In this document: positions 13,642 to 21,613 of the stretch, one piece after another | Numbering within the stretch: the stretch's first letter is position 1 | How the letters are laid out: every line of letters starts with the position of its first letter | NCBI RefSeq assembly: GCF_016598485.1 | Contig: NZ_JAEMUW010000006.1 | Span: 124,001 to 188,000, forward strand | Reading direction: 5' to 3' | From: Micromonospora coerulea | GTDB taxonomy: Bacteria; Actinomycetota; Actinomycetes; Mycobacteriales; Micromonosporaceae | DNA length: 64,000 nt | The notes under the pieces: model-generated | The model's input: the letters and a program-made list of their open reading frames with translations, nothing else | Databases searched by the model: none | Told to the model about the DNA's origin: nothing | Program-made: the position numbers and the translations under genes

Positions 13642-16600
13642 GCTTCCACAACCCGAAACTGCCCTGGTCGGAGCTGGAACGGGTGCTCTCCGGACGGCCC
13701 GGCGACGGCCGGTCCGGCACCGGGCGGGGGTCCGGCGCCGGTCGGGGGGCCCGGGGCGATCGACCGCGCGACGAGCGGCACCTGCACGTGGTGGATCCCC
13801 TCGCCGTGGACGCCGACGGCGGCGACTCGCCGGCCTGGAGCCGCAAGCGGCAGCACTACGAGGCGCCGGAGCTGCCCCGCCCGGACGGCACGGTGCCCTA
13901 CGCCGAGCTGCACGCGCACACCAACTTCAGCTTCCTGGACGGGGCCAGCCACCCCGAGGAGCTGGCCGAGGAGGCCGCCCGGCTGGGGCTCACCGCGCTC
14001 GCCGTCACCGACCACGACGGCTTCTACGGGGTGGTCCGCTTCGCCGAGGCGGCCCGCGCGCTGCACCTGCCGACGATCTTCGGCGCCGAGCTCTCCCTCG
14101 GGCTGCCCGGCCCGCAGAACGGCGAGCCCGACCCGCACGGCGCGCACCTGCTGGTGCTCGCCCACGGCCACGAGGGGTACGCCCGGCTGGCCACCACCAT
14201 CTCCCGCGCCCAGTTGCGCGGCGGCGAGAAGGGCCGACCGGTCTACGGCGAGCTGGAGGAGGTCGCCGAGGAGTTGCGCGACCACGTGCTGGTGCTCACC
14301 GGCTGTCGCAAGGGGCACGTGCCGGGGGCGCTGTTCACCGAGGGCGTCGACGCGGCGGCCCGGGAGCTGGACCGGCTCACCGCGCTCTTCGGCGCGGAGA
14401 CGGTGGCGGTCGAGCTGACCGACCACGGTCACCCGGTCGACGCCGACCGCAACGACGCCCTCGCCGAGCTGGCCGCCGCCGCCGGGCTGCCGACGGTGGC
14501 CACCAACAACGTGCACTACGCCACCCCCGGCCGGCGCCGGCTGGCCACCACCGTGGCCGCCGTGCGGGCCCGGCGCAGCCTGGACGAGATCGACGGCTGG
14601 CTGCCCGCCGCGGCCACCGCGCACCTGCGCAGCGGCGCCGAGATGGCGGCCAGGTTCGCCGCGTACCCGGGGGCGGTGGCCCGGGCCGCCGAGTTCGGCG
14701 CGGAACTCGCCTTCGACCTGCAACTGGTGGCGCCGAAGCTGCCGGCGTACCCGGTGCCGCCGGGGCACACCGAGATGAGCTGGCTGCGCAAGCTCACCCT
14801 GGACGGCGCCCGGGAGCGGTACGGCCCGCCGGAGGCGCACCCCGAGGCGTACGCGCAGCTGGAGCACGAGCTGCGGATGATCGACGACCTCGGCTTCCCC
14901 GGCTACTTCCTGGTGGTCTACGACATCGTCGCGTTCTGCCGGCAGCAGGACATCTACTGCCAGGGCCGGGGCTCGGCGGCCAACTCGGCGGTCTGCTACG
15001 CGCTGCGGATCACCAACGTGGACGCCGTCCGGCACCGGCTGCTCTTCGAGCGCTTCCTCGCCCCCGAGCGGGACGGTCCGCCCGACATCGACGTGGACAT
15101 CGAGTCCGACCGCCGGGAGGAGGTGATCCAGCACGTCTACGCCCGGTACGGCCGGGAGCACACCGCCCAGGTCGCCAACGTCATCTCGTACCGGCCCCGG
15201 TCGGCGGTGCGGGACGTGGCGAAGGCGTTCGGGTTCTCGCCCGGCCAGCAGGACGCCTGGAGCAAGCAGATCGACCGCTGGGGGTCGGTCGCCTCGGTGG
15301 ACGTGGCGGACATCCCCGAGGAGGTGGTCGCGTACGCCAACGAGCTGCAGACGTTCCCCCGGCACCTGGGCATCCACTCCGGCGGCATGGTGATCTGCGA
15401 CCGCCCGGTGATCGAGGTCTGCCCGGTGGAGTGGGGCCGGATGCCCGGCCGCAGCGTGCTCCAGTGGGACAAGGACGACTGCGCGGCGGTCGGGCTGGTC
15501 AAGTTCGACCTGCTCGGCCTCGGCATGCTCTCCGCGCTGCACTACGGCTACGACATGATCGGGACGACCCTCGACCTGGGCGACATGACCCTGGACGACC
15601 CGGAGGTCTACGACATGCTCTGCCGGGCCGACTCGGTCGGGGTGTTCCAGGTGGAGAGCCGGGCGCAGATGGCCACCCTGCCCCGGCTCAAGCCGCACTG
15701 CTTCTACGACCTGGTGGTGGAGGTGGCGCTGATCCGGCCCGGCCCGATCCAGGGCGGCTCGGTGCACCCGTACATCCGGCGCAAGAACGGCCAGGAGCCG
15801 GTGACGTTCGCGCACCCGCTGATGCGCAACGCGCTGGAGAAGACCCTCGGCGTACCGCTGTTCCAGGAGCAGCTCATGCAGCTCGCCATCGACCTGGCCG
15901 GCTTCGACGCGGCCGGCGCCGACCAGCTGCGCCGGGCGATGGGGGCCAAGCGCTCGGTCGAGCGGATGGCGCAGATCGCCGACCGGCTCTACGCCGGGAT
16001 GGCCGAGCGGGGCATCACCGGCGAGCTGGCCGACGACGTCTACCGCAAGCTCACCGCCTTCGCCAGCTACGGCTTCCCGGAGAGCCACGCGATGAGCTTC
16101 GCCTACCTGGTGTACGCCAGCTCCTGGCTCAAGCGCTACCACCCGGCGCCATTCCTGGCCGCGCTGCTCAACGCGCAGCCGATGGGCTTCTACTCGCCGC
16201 AGACCCTGGTCGACGACGCCCGCCGGCACGGCGTGGAGGTACGTCGTCCGGACATCAACGCCAGCGGCGCCAAGGCGGTGCTGGAGTCGACGCCGGAGAC
16301 CCGGTGGGGGAGCCAGCCGGGGGAGCCGCCGCACGCCTGGGGGCTGGGCGGGCCCGCGGTCCGGCTCGGGCTGGGCAGCGTGCGTACCCTCGGCGAGGAC
16401 GTGGCCGAGCGGATCGAGGCGGAGCGGACGGCGCACGGGCCGTACCGGGACATGCCGGACCTGGCCCGGCGGGTGGGCCTCACCGCCGCGCAGCTGGAGG
16501 CGCTGGCCACCGCGGACGCCTTCGCCTGCTTCGGGCTGACCCGGCGGCAGGCGCTCTGGGCCGCCGGCGCGGCGGCCCAGGACCGGCCGGGCCGGCTGCC

Positions 16601-17054
16601 CGGCACGGTGACCGGCGCGGCCGCGCCCACCCTGCCCGGGATGGAAGCGGTGGACCGGCTCGTCGCCGACGTCTGGGCGACCGGCCTGTCGCCGGAGAGC
16701 CACCCGGCCCGGTTCATCCGCGACCGGCTCGACGCCCTGGGCGCGGTGCCGATCGCCCGGCTCGGCCGGGTGGATCCGGGGCAGCGGATCCGGGTCGGCG
16801 GGATCGTCACCCACCGGCAGCGGCCGGCGACCGCGGGCGGGGTCACCTTCCTCAACCTGGAGGACGAGACCGGGATGCTCAACGTCACCTGCTCGCCGGG
16901 GCTGTGGCAGCGCTACCGCCGGGTGGCCCGGACCAGCGCCGCGCTGGTGGTGCGCGGCCGGTTGCAGCGGCACGAGGGGGTCATCAGCCTCACCGCCGAC
17001 CGGCTGGACGCGATCGAGCCGCCGGTCACCCCGGCGTCGCGCGACTTCCGCTGA
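13638..17054 (+). CDS. dnaE2: error-prone DNA polymerase III alpha subunit DnaE2
   Basis: 1138 residues, normal for DnaE2. It is the catalytic translesion polymerase of the ImuA-ImuB-DnaE2 mutasome and causes damage-induced mutations. The order is: a short basic N-terminal extension, PHP domain (YAELHAHTNFSFLDGAS at about residue 95, AVTDHDG), C-family palm with GRGSAANSAVCYAL and the catalytic motif PDIDVDIESD at about residue 482, the FQEQLMQLAID and RRAMGAKRS fingers region, helix-hairpin-helix part, and a C-terminal OB fold (RIRVGGIVTHRQRP, FLNLEDETGMLNV). ATG 13638 matches the usual N-terminus MSFHNP. It is preceded by the unusual spacer after imuB, so coupling with imuAB is looser than between imuA and imuB. 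Confidence 0.96.
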   Translation: MSFHNPKLPWSELERVLSGRPGDGRSGTGRGSGAGRGARGDRPRDERHLHVVDPLAVDADGGDSPAWSRKRQHYEAPELPRPDGTVPYAELHAHTNFSFLDGASHPEELAEEAARLGLTALAVTDHDGFYGVVRFAEAARALHLPTIFGAELSLGLPGPQNGEPDPHGAHLLVLAHGHEGYARLATTISRAQLRGGEKGRPVYGELEEVAEELRDHVLVLTGCRKGHVPGALFTEGVDAAARELDRLTALFGAETVAVELTDHGHPVDADRNDALAELAAAAGLPTVATNNVHYATPGRRRLATTVAAVRARRSLDEIDGWLPAAATAHLRSGAEMAARFAAYPGAVARAAEFGAELAFDLQLVAPKLPAYPVPPGHTEMSWLRKLTLDGARERYGPPEAHPEAYAQLEHELRMIDDLGFPGYFLVVYDIVAFCRQQDIYCQGRGSAANSAVCYALRITNVDAVRHRLLFERFLAPERDGPPDIDVDIESDRREEVIQHVYARYGREHTAQVANVISYRPRSAVRDVAKAFGFSPGQQDAWSKQIDRWGSVASVDVADIPEEVVAYANELQTFPRHLGIHSGGMVICDRPVIEVCPVEWGRMPGRSVLQWDKDDCAAVGLVKFDLLGLGMLSALHYGYDMIGTTLDLGDMTLDDPEVYDMLCRADSVGVFQVESRAQMATLPRLKPHCFYDLVVEVALIRPGPIQGGSVHPYIRRKNGQEPVTFAHPLMRNALEKTLGVPLFQEQLMQLAIDLAGFDAAGADQLRRAMGAKRSVERMAQIADRLYAGMAERGITGELADDVYRKLTAFASYGFPESHAMSFAYLVYASSWLKRYHPAPFLAALLNAQPMGFYSPQTLVDDARRHGVEVRRPDINASGAKAVLESTPETRWGSQPGEPPHAWGLGGPAVRLGLGSVRTLGEDVAERIEAERTAHGPYRDMPDLARRVGLTAAQLEALATADAFACFGLTRRQALWAAGAAAQDRPGRLPGTVTGAAAPTLPGMEAVDRLVADVWATGLSPESHPARFIRDRLDALGAVPIARLGRVDPGQRIRVGGIVTHRQRPATAGGVTFLNLEDETGMLNVTCSPGLWQRYRRVARTSAALVVRGRLQRHEGVISLTADRLDAIEPPVTPASRDFR

Positions 17055-17081
17055 CGGCCCCCGCCGCTCCCAAGAGGCAAC

Positions 17082-17279
17082 CGGCAGACCGCGGGGTCGT
17101 TCAACAGCGATGCGGCATGGTTCTACGTGATCCATTTGTTCCAGGAAGCGTTCCAGTTCCTGCACATGGGCTTCGCCTCGGCGATGGCCTGGCTACTCTT
17201 CGTGATCATCCCGGTGATCACCGTGGTACAGGTGAAGCTCAGCAACCGGTTCGTGTACTACGAGGGGGAGGACCAATGA
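17082..17279 (+). pseudogene. C-terminal remnant of a sugar ABC transporter permease
   Basis: The frame ending at TGA 17279 encodes about 65 residues: QTAGSFNSDAAWFYVIHLF, then QEAFQFLHMGFASAMAWLL, then FVIIPVITVVQVKLSNRFVYYEGEDQ. This is the last two membrane helices and tail of MalF-type sugar ABC permeases, which end in a similar MGxASAxxW...YYEGE pattern. The preceding 250 residues are missing: dnaE2 ends 27 bases upstream. It therefore looks like the tail of a deleted transporter operon. Confidence 0.7.
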
Positions 17280-17443
17280 GCGAGTCGTACCACGGGGTGG
17301 CCAACAGCCGGCGGACCCGGCTGAGCGCCGACTGGCACCCCCACCAGTGCGAGGCCCGGGAATACCCGGTGACCGAGGGTCCGGTGGCCAACGCCCGGCG
17401 TTCCCGGGCGGAGGAGGACCCCGAGGGCGGGGCCGACTCGTGA
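17276..17443 (+). CDS. small hypothetical protein of 55 residues
   Basis: ATG 17276 overlaps the stop of the permease remnant (ATGA), and GAGGGGGAGGA upstream is a good ribosome-binding site, although it is also the end of the permease reading frame. The product begins MSESYHGVANSRRTRLSADW and is charged, with H and R clusters and a PVTEGPVANARRSR segment. I do not recognise a family. It may be a real small gene or simply an open frame left in the decayed transporter region. Confidence 0.4.
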   Translation: MSESYHGVANSRRTRLSADWHPHQCEAREYPVTEGPVANARRSRAEEDPEGGADS

Positions 17444-17483
17444 GCGCGCCGAGCGAGCCGGGGTGGCGAGCTGAGGTGGCACG

Positions 17484-17608
17484 GTGAGCACCACGGCCAC
17501 CCCGGGCGCCGGCACCGCCGTACCCGAGATCGGGGCCGGTGGCGCCGGCGACCCGGCGGCCGCCGGCACTTCGTCGAGGGCATCGCCACCACCGGCCGCA
17601 AGGGGTGA
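17484..17608 (+). pseudogene. N-terminal remnant of a second sugar ABC permease
   Basis: GTG 17484 has GAGGTGG upstream and encodes MSTTATPGAGTAVPEIGAGG, the low-complexity N-terminus usual in MalG-type permeases. The frame then reads into nonsense, but the other frame over 17567-17608 reads RHFVEGIATTGRKG before a stop, which is how such permeases approach their first membrane helix. A frameshift plus loss of everything downstream is the simplest reading. Assignment is inferred from its place next to the other remnant. Confidence 0.45.
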
Positions 17609-17622
17609 CTGGCGCCGGTGAC

Positions 17623-17628
17623 TAGGCT
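17623..17628 (+). promoter_or_regulatory. -10 box of methyltransferase gene
   Basis: TAGGCT lies seven bases before GTG 17636 with no ribosome-binding site, giving a predicted leaderless transcript and deciding the start. Confidence 0.5.
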
Positions 17629-17635
17629 CGACCGG

Positions 17636-18367
17636 GTGGAGCAGACTCGAACGCTGACCCCCCGCACCGCCGTCATCTGGGCGGTGCTCCGGGGCGAGCT
17701 GGACCGCCGCCCCGGCGAGCGGCTCACCGTGCTCGACGTCGGCGGCGGGACCGGCGGGTTCGCCGTCCCGCTCGCCGAGGCCGGCCACCAGGTCACCGTG
17801 GTCGACGCCAGCCCCGACGCGCTCGCCGCGCTGACCCGCCGGGCCGCCGAGGCCGGGGTGGCCGATCGGGTACGCGCCCTGCAGGGCGACGGTGACGCGC
17901 TCGCCGGGCTGGTCGAACCGGCCACCGTCGACCTGGTGCTCTGCCACTCCGTCCTGGAGGTCGTCGACGACCCCGCTCCGGTGGTCGCCGCCCTCGCCGC
18001 CGCGCTGCGCCCGGGCGGCGCGGCCAGCGTGCTGGTCGCCGGGCGGGCCGCCGCCGTGCTCGGCCGGGCCATGAACGGCCACCTCGACGTGGCCGCCGCG
18101 CTCGCCGCTGACCCGCACGGCAGCGCCGGCCCGCGGGACACCCTGCGCCGGCGTTACGACGCCGACGGCGCCGCCGCGCTGCTGGCCGCCGCCGGGCTCA
18201 CCGTCGAGGAGGTCCACGGGGTACGCGTCCTCGCCGACCTGCTCCCCGCCGCCGTCGCGGACGGCCAGCCGGCCGCCCTGGTCGAGCTGGAGCGGGCCCT
18301 GGCCGCCCGGTCGCCGTACCGGGACCTCGCTGCCCAGCTGCACCTCTTCGCCCGCCGCCCGGCATGA
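17636..18367 (+). CDS. class I SAM-dependent methyltransferase
   Basis: 243 residues. Motif I is VLDVGGGTGGFAVPLAEAG at about residues 32-50, the acidic motif II is VTVVDASPDAL, and motif IV is VDLVLCHSVLEVVDDP. The Rossmann fold with these loops binds S-adenosylmethionine; the methyl acceptor is unknown. It resembles UbiE/SmtA-type small-molecule methyltransferases. The GTG at 17636 is favoured by the TAGGCT box; GTG 17618 would add six residues. It overlaps the next gene as ATGA, so the two are probably one operon. Confidence 0.87.
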   Translation: MEQTRTLTPRTAVIWAVLRGELDRRPGERLTVLDVGGGTGGFAVPLAEAGHQVTVVDASPDALAALTRRAAEAGVADRVRALQGDGDALAGLVEPATVDLVLCHSVLEVVDDPAPVVAALAAALRPGGAASVLVAGRAAAVLGRAMNGHLDVAAALAADPHGSAGPRDTLRRRYDADGAAALLAAAGLTVEEVHGVRVLADLLPAAVADGQPAALVELERALAARSPYRDLAAQLHLFARRPA

Positions 18368-19527
18368 CCGCACCGTCGGTCGGGCCGCTCGACCCGGTCG
18401 CGCCCCGCTACGGCGGCGGCAGCCTCGCCGACGTGCTGCCCAGCGCCCTCGCCGTGCTCGGGGTGCCCGGCGCGGTCGACCTGCTCGGGCTGACCCCCCG
18501 GCTGGCCGGGGTACGCCGGATCGCCGTGCTGCTGGTCGACGGGCTCGGCTGGTACCAGATCCCCGCCGCCGCCCGGTACGCGCCGACGCTGGCCGGCCTC
18601 GCCGCCACCGTCGGCACTCCGCTCACCGCCGGCTTCCCCTCCACCACCCCGACCAGCCTGGTCAGCCTCGGCGCCGGCGCCGCACCCGGGGCGCACGGGG
18701 TGCTCGGCTTCAAGGTCCGGGTTCCCGGCACCGACCGGGTGCTGAGCCACATCGAGTGGGCCGGCGACCCGGACCCGCTGACCTGGCAGCCCGTCCCCAC
18801 CCAGTACGAGCGGGCCCGCGCCGCCGGGGTCGCGGTCACCGTGGTCAGCCGCCCCGAGTACGCCGGCACCGGCCTCACCCTCGCCGCCAACCGGGGCGGC
18901 GACTACCGGGGCGCCGCCGGCGTCGACGCGCTCGCCCGGCATCTGCTCGCCGCCCTTGCCGCCGGCGCCGGCCCCACCCTGGTCTCCGGTTACCACCCCG
19001 ACCTGGACCGGCACGGCCACCTCAGCGGCGTCGACTCGGCACCCTGGCGGCTCGCCGCCGCCGAGGTGGACCGGCTGCTCGCCCGGCTGGTCGACGGGCT
19101 GCCGCCGGACGCCGCGCTGCTGGTCACCGCCGACCACGGCCAGCTCAACGTGCCGTCCGCCGACCGGTTCGACTTCGACACCGATCCGCGGCTCCGGGCC
19201 GGGGTGCGGGTGATCGCGGGCGAGCCCCGGGTCCGTTACCTGCACGTCGAGCCCGGCGCGACGGCCGACGTGCTGGCCGCCTGGTCGGCGGTGCTGGGCG
19301 ACGCCGCCCGGGTGACCACCCGAAGCCAGGCGGTGGCCGCCGGCTGGTTCGGGCCGGTCCCCGAGGGGCACCTGGGCCGCATCGGCGACCTGGTGGTGGT
19401 GTGCCGCGACACCTACGCCGTGGTCGCCACCCGCTCGGAGAAGCCGATGGAGTCGCGGCTGGTGGCGTACCACGGCGCGGACACGGCGGCCGAGATGACC
19501 ATTCCGCTGCTCGTCGTCCGGGGCTGA
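18364..19527 (+). CDS. alkaline phosphatase superfamily protein (nucleotide pyrophosphatase-like)
   Basis: 387 residues. The metal and nucleophile motifs of the nucleotide pyrophosphatase/phosphodiesterase group are visible: IAVLLVDGLGW (first metal aspartate), FPSTTPTSL (threonine nucleophile), SGYHPDLDRHGHLSG (metal ligands) and LLVTADHGQLNVP. Such enzymes hydrolyse phosphodiester or pyrophosphate bonds using two metal ions. There is no signal peptide, so it is likely cytoplasmic. It follows the methyltransferase with an ATGA overlap. The substrate is not predictable. Confidence 0.86.
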   Translation: MTAPSVGPLDPVAPRYGGGSLADVLPSALAVLGVPGAVDLLGLTPRLAGVRRIAVLLVDGLGWYQIPAAARYAPTLAGLAATVGTPLTAGFPSTTPTSLVSLGAGAAPGAHGVLGFKVRVPGTDRVLSHIEWAGDPDPLTWQPVPTQYERARAAGVAVTVVSRPEYAGTGLTLAANRGGDYRGAAGVDALARHLLAALAAGAGPTLVSGYHPDLDRHGHLSGVDSAPWRLAAAEVDRLLARLVDGLPPDAALLVTADHGQLNVPSADRFDFDTDPRLRAGVRVIAGEPRVRYLHVEPGATADVLAAWSAVLGDAARVTTRSQAVAAGWFGPVPEGHLGRIGDLVVVCRDTYAVVATRSEKPMESRLVAYHGADTAAEMTIPLLVVRG

Positions 19528-19553
19528 CCGGCCGGGCTGTCCGACCGGGCGGC

Positions 19554-19559
19554 TAGCCT
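19554..19559 (+). promoter_or_regulatory. -10 box of dinB
   Basis: TAGCCT ends six bases before ATG 19566, a leaderless arrangement. No LexA box is seen near it, so SOS control of this dinB is not supported. Confidence 0.4.
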
Positions 19560-19565
19560 GCGGGG

Positions 19566-20825
19566 ATGGGCCGCAGCCAGTCGTTGCCCCGGGGCGGCGA
19601 TCCGCGCTTCGGGCCGGACGCCGATGACACCGGCTGCACCATTTTGCACGTCGACATGGACGCCTTCTTCGCCTCGGTCGAGGTGCGCCGCCGTCCGGAG
19701 CTGCGTGGCCGGCCCGTGGTGGTCGGCGGCATCGGGCCGCGCGGCGTGGTCAGCTCCGCCAGCTACGAGGCCCGGCGGTACGGCGTGCGCAGCGCGATGC
19801 CCACCGCGCGGGCCCGGGCGCTCTGCCCGCACGCCGTCTACCTGCCGCCCGACTTCGCGCAGTACACGGCCGCCTCCCGGGCCGTCATGCGGATCTTCCG
19901 GGACGTCACCCCGCTGGTCGAGCCGCTCTCGCTGGACGAGGCGTTCCTCGACGTGGCCGGCGCCCGCCGGCTCTTCGGCTCGCCGGCGGACATCGCCCGG
20001 CTGATCCGCCGCCGGGTCGCCGAGGAGCAGGAGCTGACCTGCTCGGTCGGGGTGGCGCCGAGCAAGTTCGTGGCCAAGCTCGGCTCCACCCGGGCCAAGC
20101 CGGACGGCCTGCTCGTGGTGCCGGTGGCCCAGGTGCTCGACTTCCTGCACCCGCTTCCGGTGGCGGCGCTCTGGGGGGTGGGGGAGCGCTCCGCCGAGGC
20201 GCTGCGCCGGCTCGGCCTGGCCACCGTCGGCGACCTCGCCGAGGCGCCGCCGGGCCTGCTCCGCCGGGCGGTCGGCGCGGCGTCCTCGACGCACCTGCAC
20301 GAGCTGGCCTGGGGGCGGGATCCGCGCCGGGTCAGCCCGGAGCACGTGGAGAAGTCGATCGGGGCGGAGGTCACCTTCGACATCGACGTCGTCGACCCGC
20401 TGGAGATCCGCCGGGCGCTGCTCGCCCTCGCCGAGAAGGTGGGTGTCCGGCTGCGCGCCGCCGGGCAGGTTGGCCGGACGGTGTCGCTCAAGGTCCGGCT
20501 GGCCGACTTCCGCACGGTCAACCGGTCCCGCACCCTGGCCGTGCCGACGGACACCGCCCGGGAGATGTTCGACACCGCCTGGGCGCTCTGGACCATCCTC
20601 GACCCGGGGGAGCCGATCCGCCTGGTCGGCGTCCGGATGGAAGGGCTGGCCGCCGCCGGCGAGACGCCGCGCCAGCTCACCCTCGGCGCGCCCGAGCGCG
20701 GGTGGCGGGAAGCGGAGGCGGCCGCAGACGCCGCGGCCGCCCGATTCGGGCGATCCGTCATAGGTCCGGCCAGTCTTCTCGGCAAGCGTCATCCGGGTCG
20801 AGACGAAAATCCGACCCGGCCATAG
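19566..20825 (+). CDS. dinB: DNA polymerase IV
   Basis: 419 residues, a Y-family translesion polymerase. Catalytic motifs are intact: HVDMDAFFASVE with D30 and D32, and SLDEAFLDV with the D/E pair at about residues 123-125. The steric-gate region and RPVVVGGIGPRGVVSSASYEAR finger segment are present. The thumb helix-hairpin-helix (LWGVGERSAEALRRLGLATVGDLA) and little finger follow, with a weak clamp-binding stretch QLTLG near residue 377. Unlike ImuB 6 kb upstream, this one should be active. Start ATG 19566 is set by the TAGCCT box; the conserved core begins at about residue 25. Confidence 0.95.
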   Translation: MGRSQSLPRGGDPRFGPDADDTGCTILHVDMDAFFASVEVRRRPELRGRPVVVGGIGPRGVVSSASYEARRYGVRSAMPTARARALCPHAVYLPPDFAQYTAASRAVMRIFRDVTPLVEPLSLDEAFLDVAGARRLFGSPADIARLIRRRVAEEQELTCSVGVAPSKFVAKLGSTRAKPDGLLVVPVAQVLDFLHPLPVAALWGVGERSAEALRRLGLATVGDLAEAPPGLLRRAVGAASSTHLHELAWGRDPRRVSPEHVEKSIGAEVTFDIDVVDPLEIRRALLALAEKVGVRLRAAGQVGRTVSLKVRLADFRTVNRSRTLAVPTDTAREMFDTAWALWTILDPGEPIRLVGVRMEGLAAAGETPRQLTLGAPERGWREAEAAADAAAARFGRSVIGPASLLGKRHPGRDENPTRP

Positions 20826-20940
20826 GTCGTCCCGCTTTCCGACGCGCGAGGGCCCTCGTAGACTTGCGGGTAAGCAGCCGGTTGGCTGCCACGGTCTGTC
20901 GGCCCGCGCGGGCCGACCAACGTGACCGGGGAGGAGTGCC

Positions 20941-21336
20941 GTGCCGCTCTCGGAGCACGAGCAGCGGCTGTTCGAGCAGATCGAGCGGTCGCTTGCCGAG
21001 GACCCCAAATTCGCCTCGGCCGTGCGCGCCAGCGACCCGCGTTTCCAGACGCGGCGTCGCCTGCTCGTCGCTGCCGGCGTGGTCATTGCTGGTCTGGCCC
21101 TGTTGGTCTACGGCGTCGTGATCACCACCCCGCTGCTGTCAGTGGCGGGTTTCGTCGTCATGTTGGCCGCGCTGGGCTACGCGGTGCAGTCGCACCGCCG
21201 GGCCCAGTCACCCGACCTGCACGTGGTGGGCGGCACGACGAGTCGCCGTCGCCCCCGTGGTCGTACCGGCCGGCGGGGCTCATTCCTCGACCGGATGGAG
21301 GACCGCTGGCGGCAGCGCCCGGAGGGCCACCGCTGA
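20941..21336 (+). CDS. DUF3040 membrane protein
   Basis: 131 residues. It starts MPLSEHEQRLFEQIERSLAEDPKFA, the highly conserved DUF3040 opening, followed by two membrane helices (LLVAAGVVIAGLALLVYGVV and LLSVAGFVVMLAALGYAV) and a basic cytoplasmic tail. The family is actinobacterial and its function is unknown. GTG 20941 follows GGGGAGGAGT, a good ribosome-binding site. A TAGACT at 20859-20864 may be its -10 box. A 16-bp hairpin downstream terminates it against the convergent transglutaminase operon. Confidence 0.9.
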   Translation: MPLSEHEQRLFEQIERSLAEDPKFASAVRASDPRFQTRRRLLVAAGVVIAGLALLVYGVVITTPLLSVAGFVVMLAALGYAVQSHRRAQSPDLHVVGGTTSRRRPRGRTGRRGSFLDRMEDRWRQRPEGHR

Positions 21337-21571
21337 GCACGCCTCGCCCCTGACGGGGTGACGCGACGACGCCTCGTCGGAGTTCCGGCGAGCGTGGTCG
21401 CACCGTAATGCCTGCTGCCCTCGTCCGGGGAGCCGTTGCCGGCCGCCCCGCTTCCCGTGCCGCTCACCGCTGCACGCCCCCAGGCCGTCCGGGCCGACCC
21501 CGGTCCCTCCCGGCGCCCGCGGACGCCGGAGGAGAGTCCCGGTCGAGTGCAGACCTGGGGCGGCGGGCGGT

Positions 21572-21609
21572 GTCCCGTCCGCCGGCGGGGGAGCGCCGGC
21601 GGACGGGAC
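21572..21609. terminator. bidirectional terminator hairpin
   Basis: GTCCCGTCCGCCGGCG (21572-21587) pairs perfectly over 16 bp with 21594-21609 around a 6-base loop, between the convergent DUF3040 and transglutaminase genes. The remaining part of 21337-21571 shows no gene. Confidence 0.75.
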
Positions 21610-21613
21610 CCGG

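Noticed and set aside
13434..17165. Long minus-strand frame of 1243 codons opposite dnaE2
   Set aside because: It is a GC-rich codon-position shadow of dnaE2 with low-complexity H/R/V/G composition and no domain.
17211..17224. CCGGTGATCACC as a second copy of the 7542 palindromic element
   Set aside because: It is only a short GATC palindrome inside the permease remnant coding frame and lacks the extended arms.
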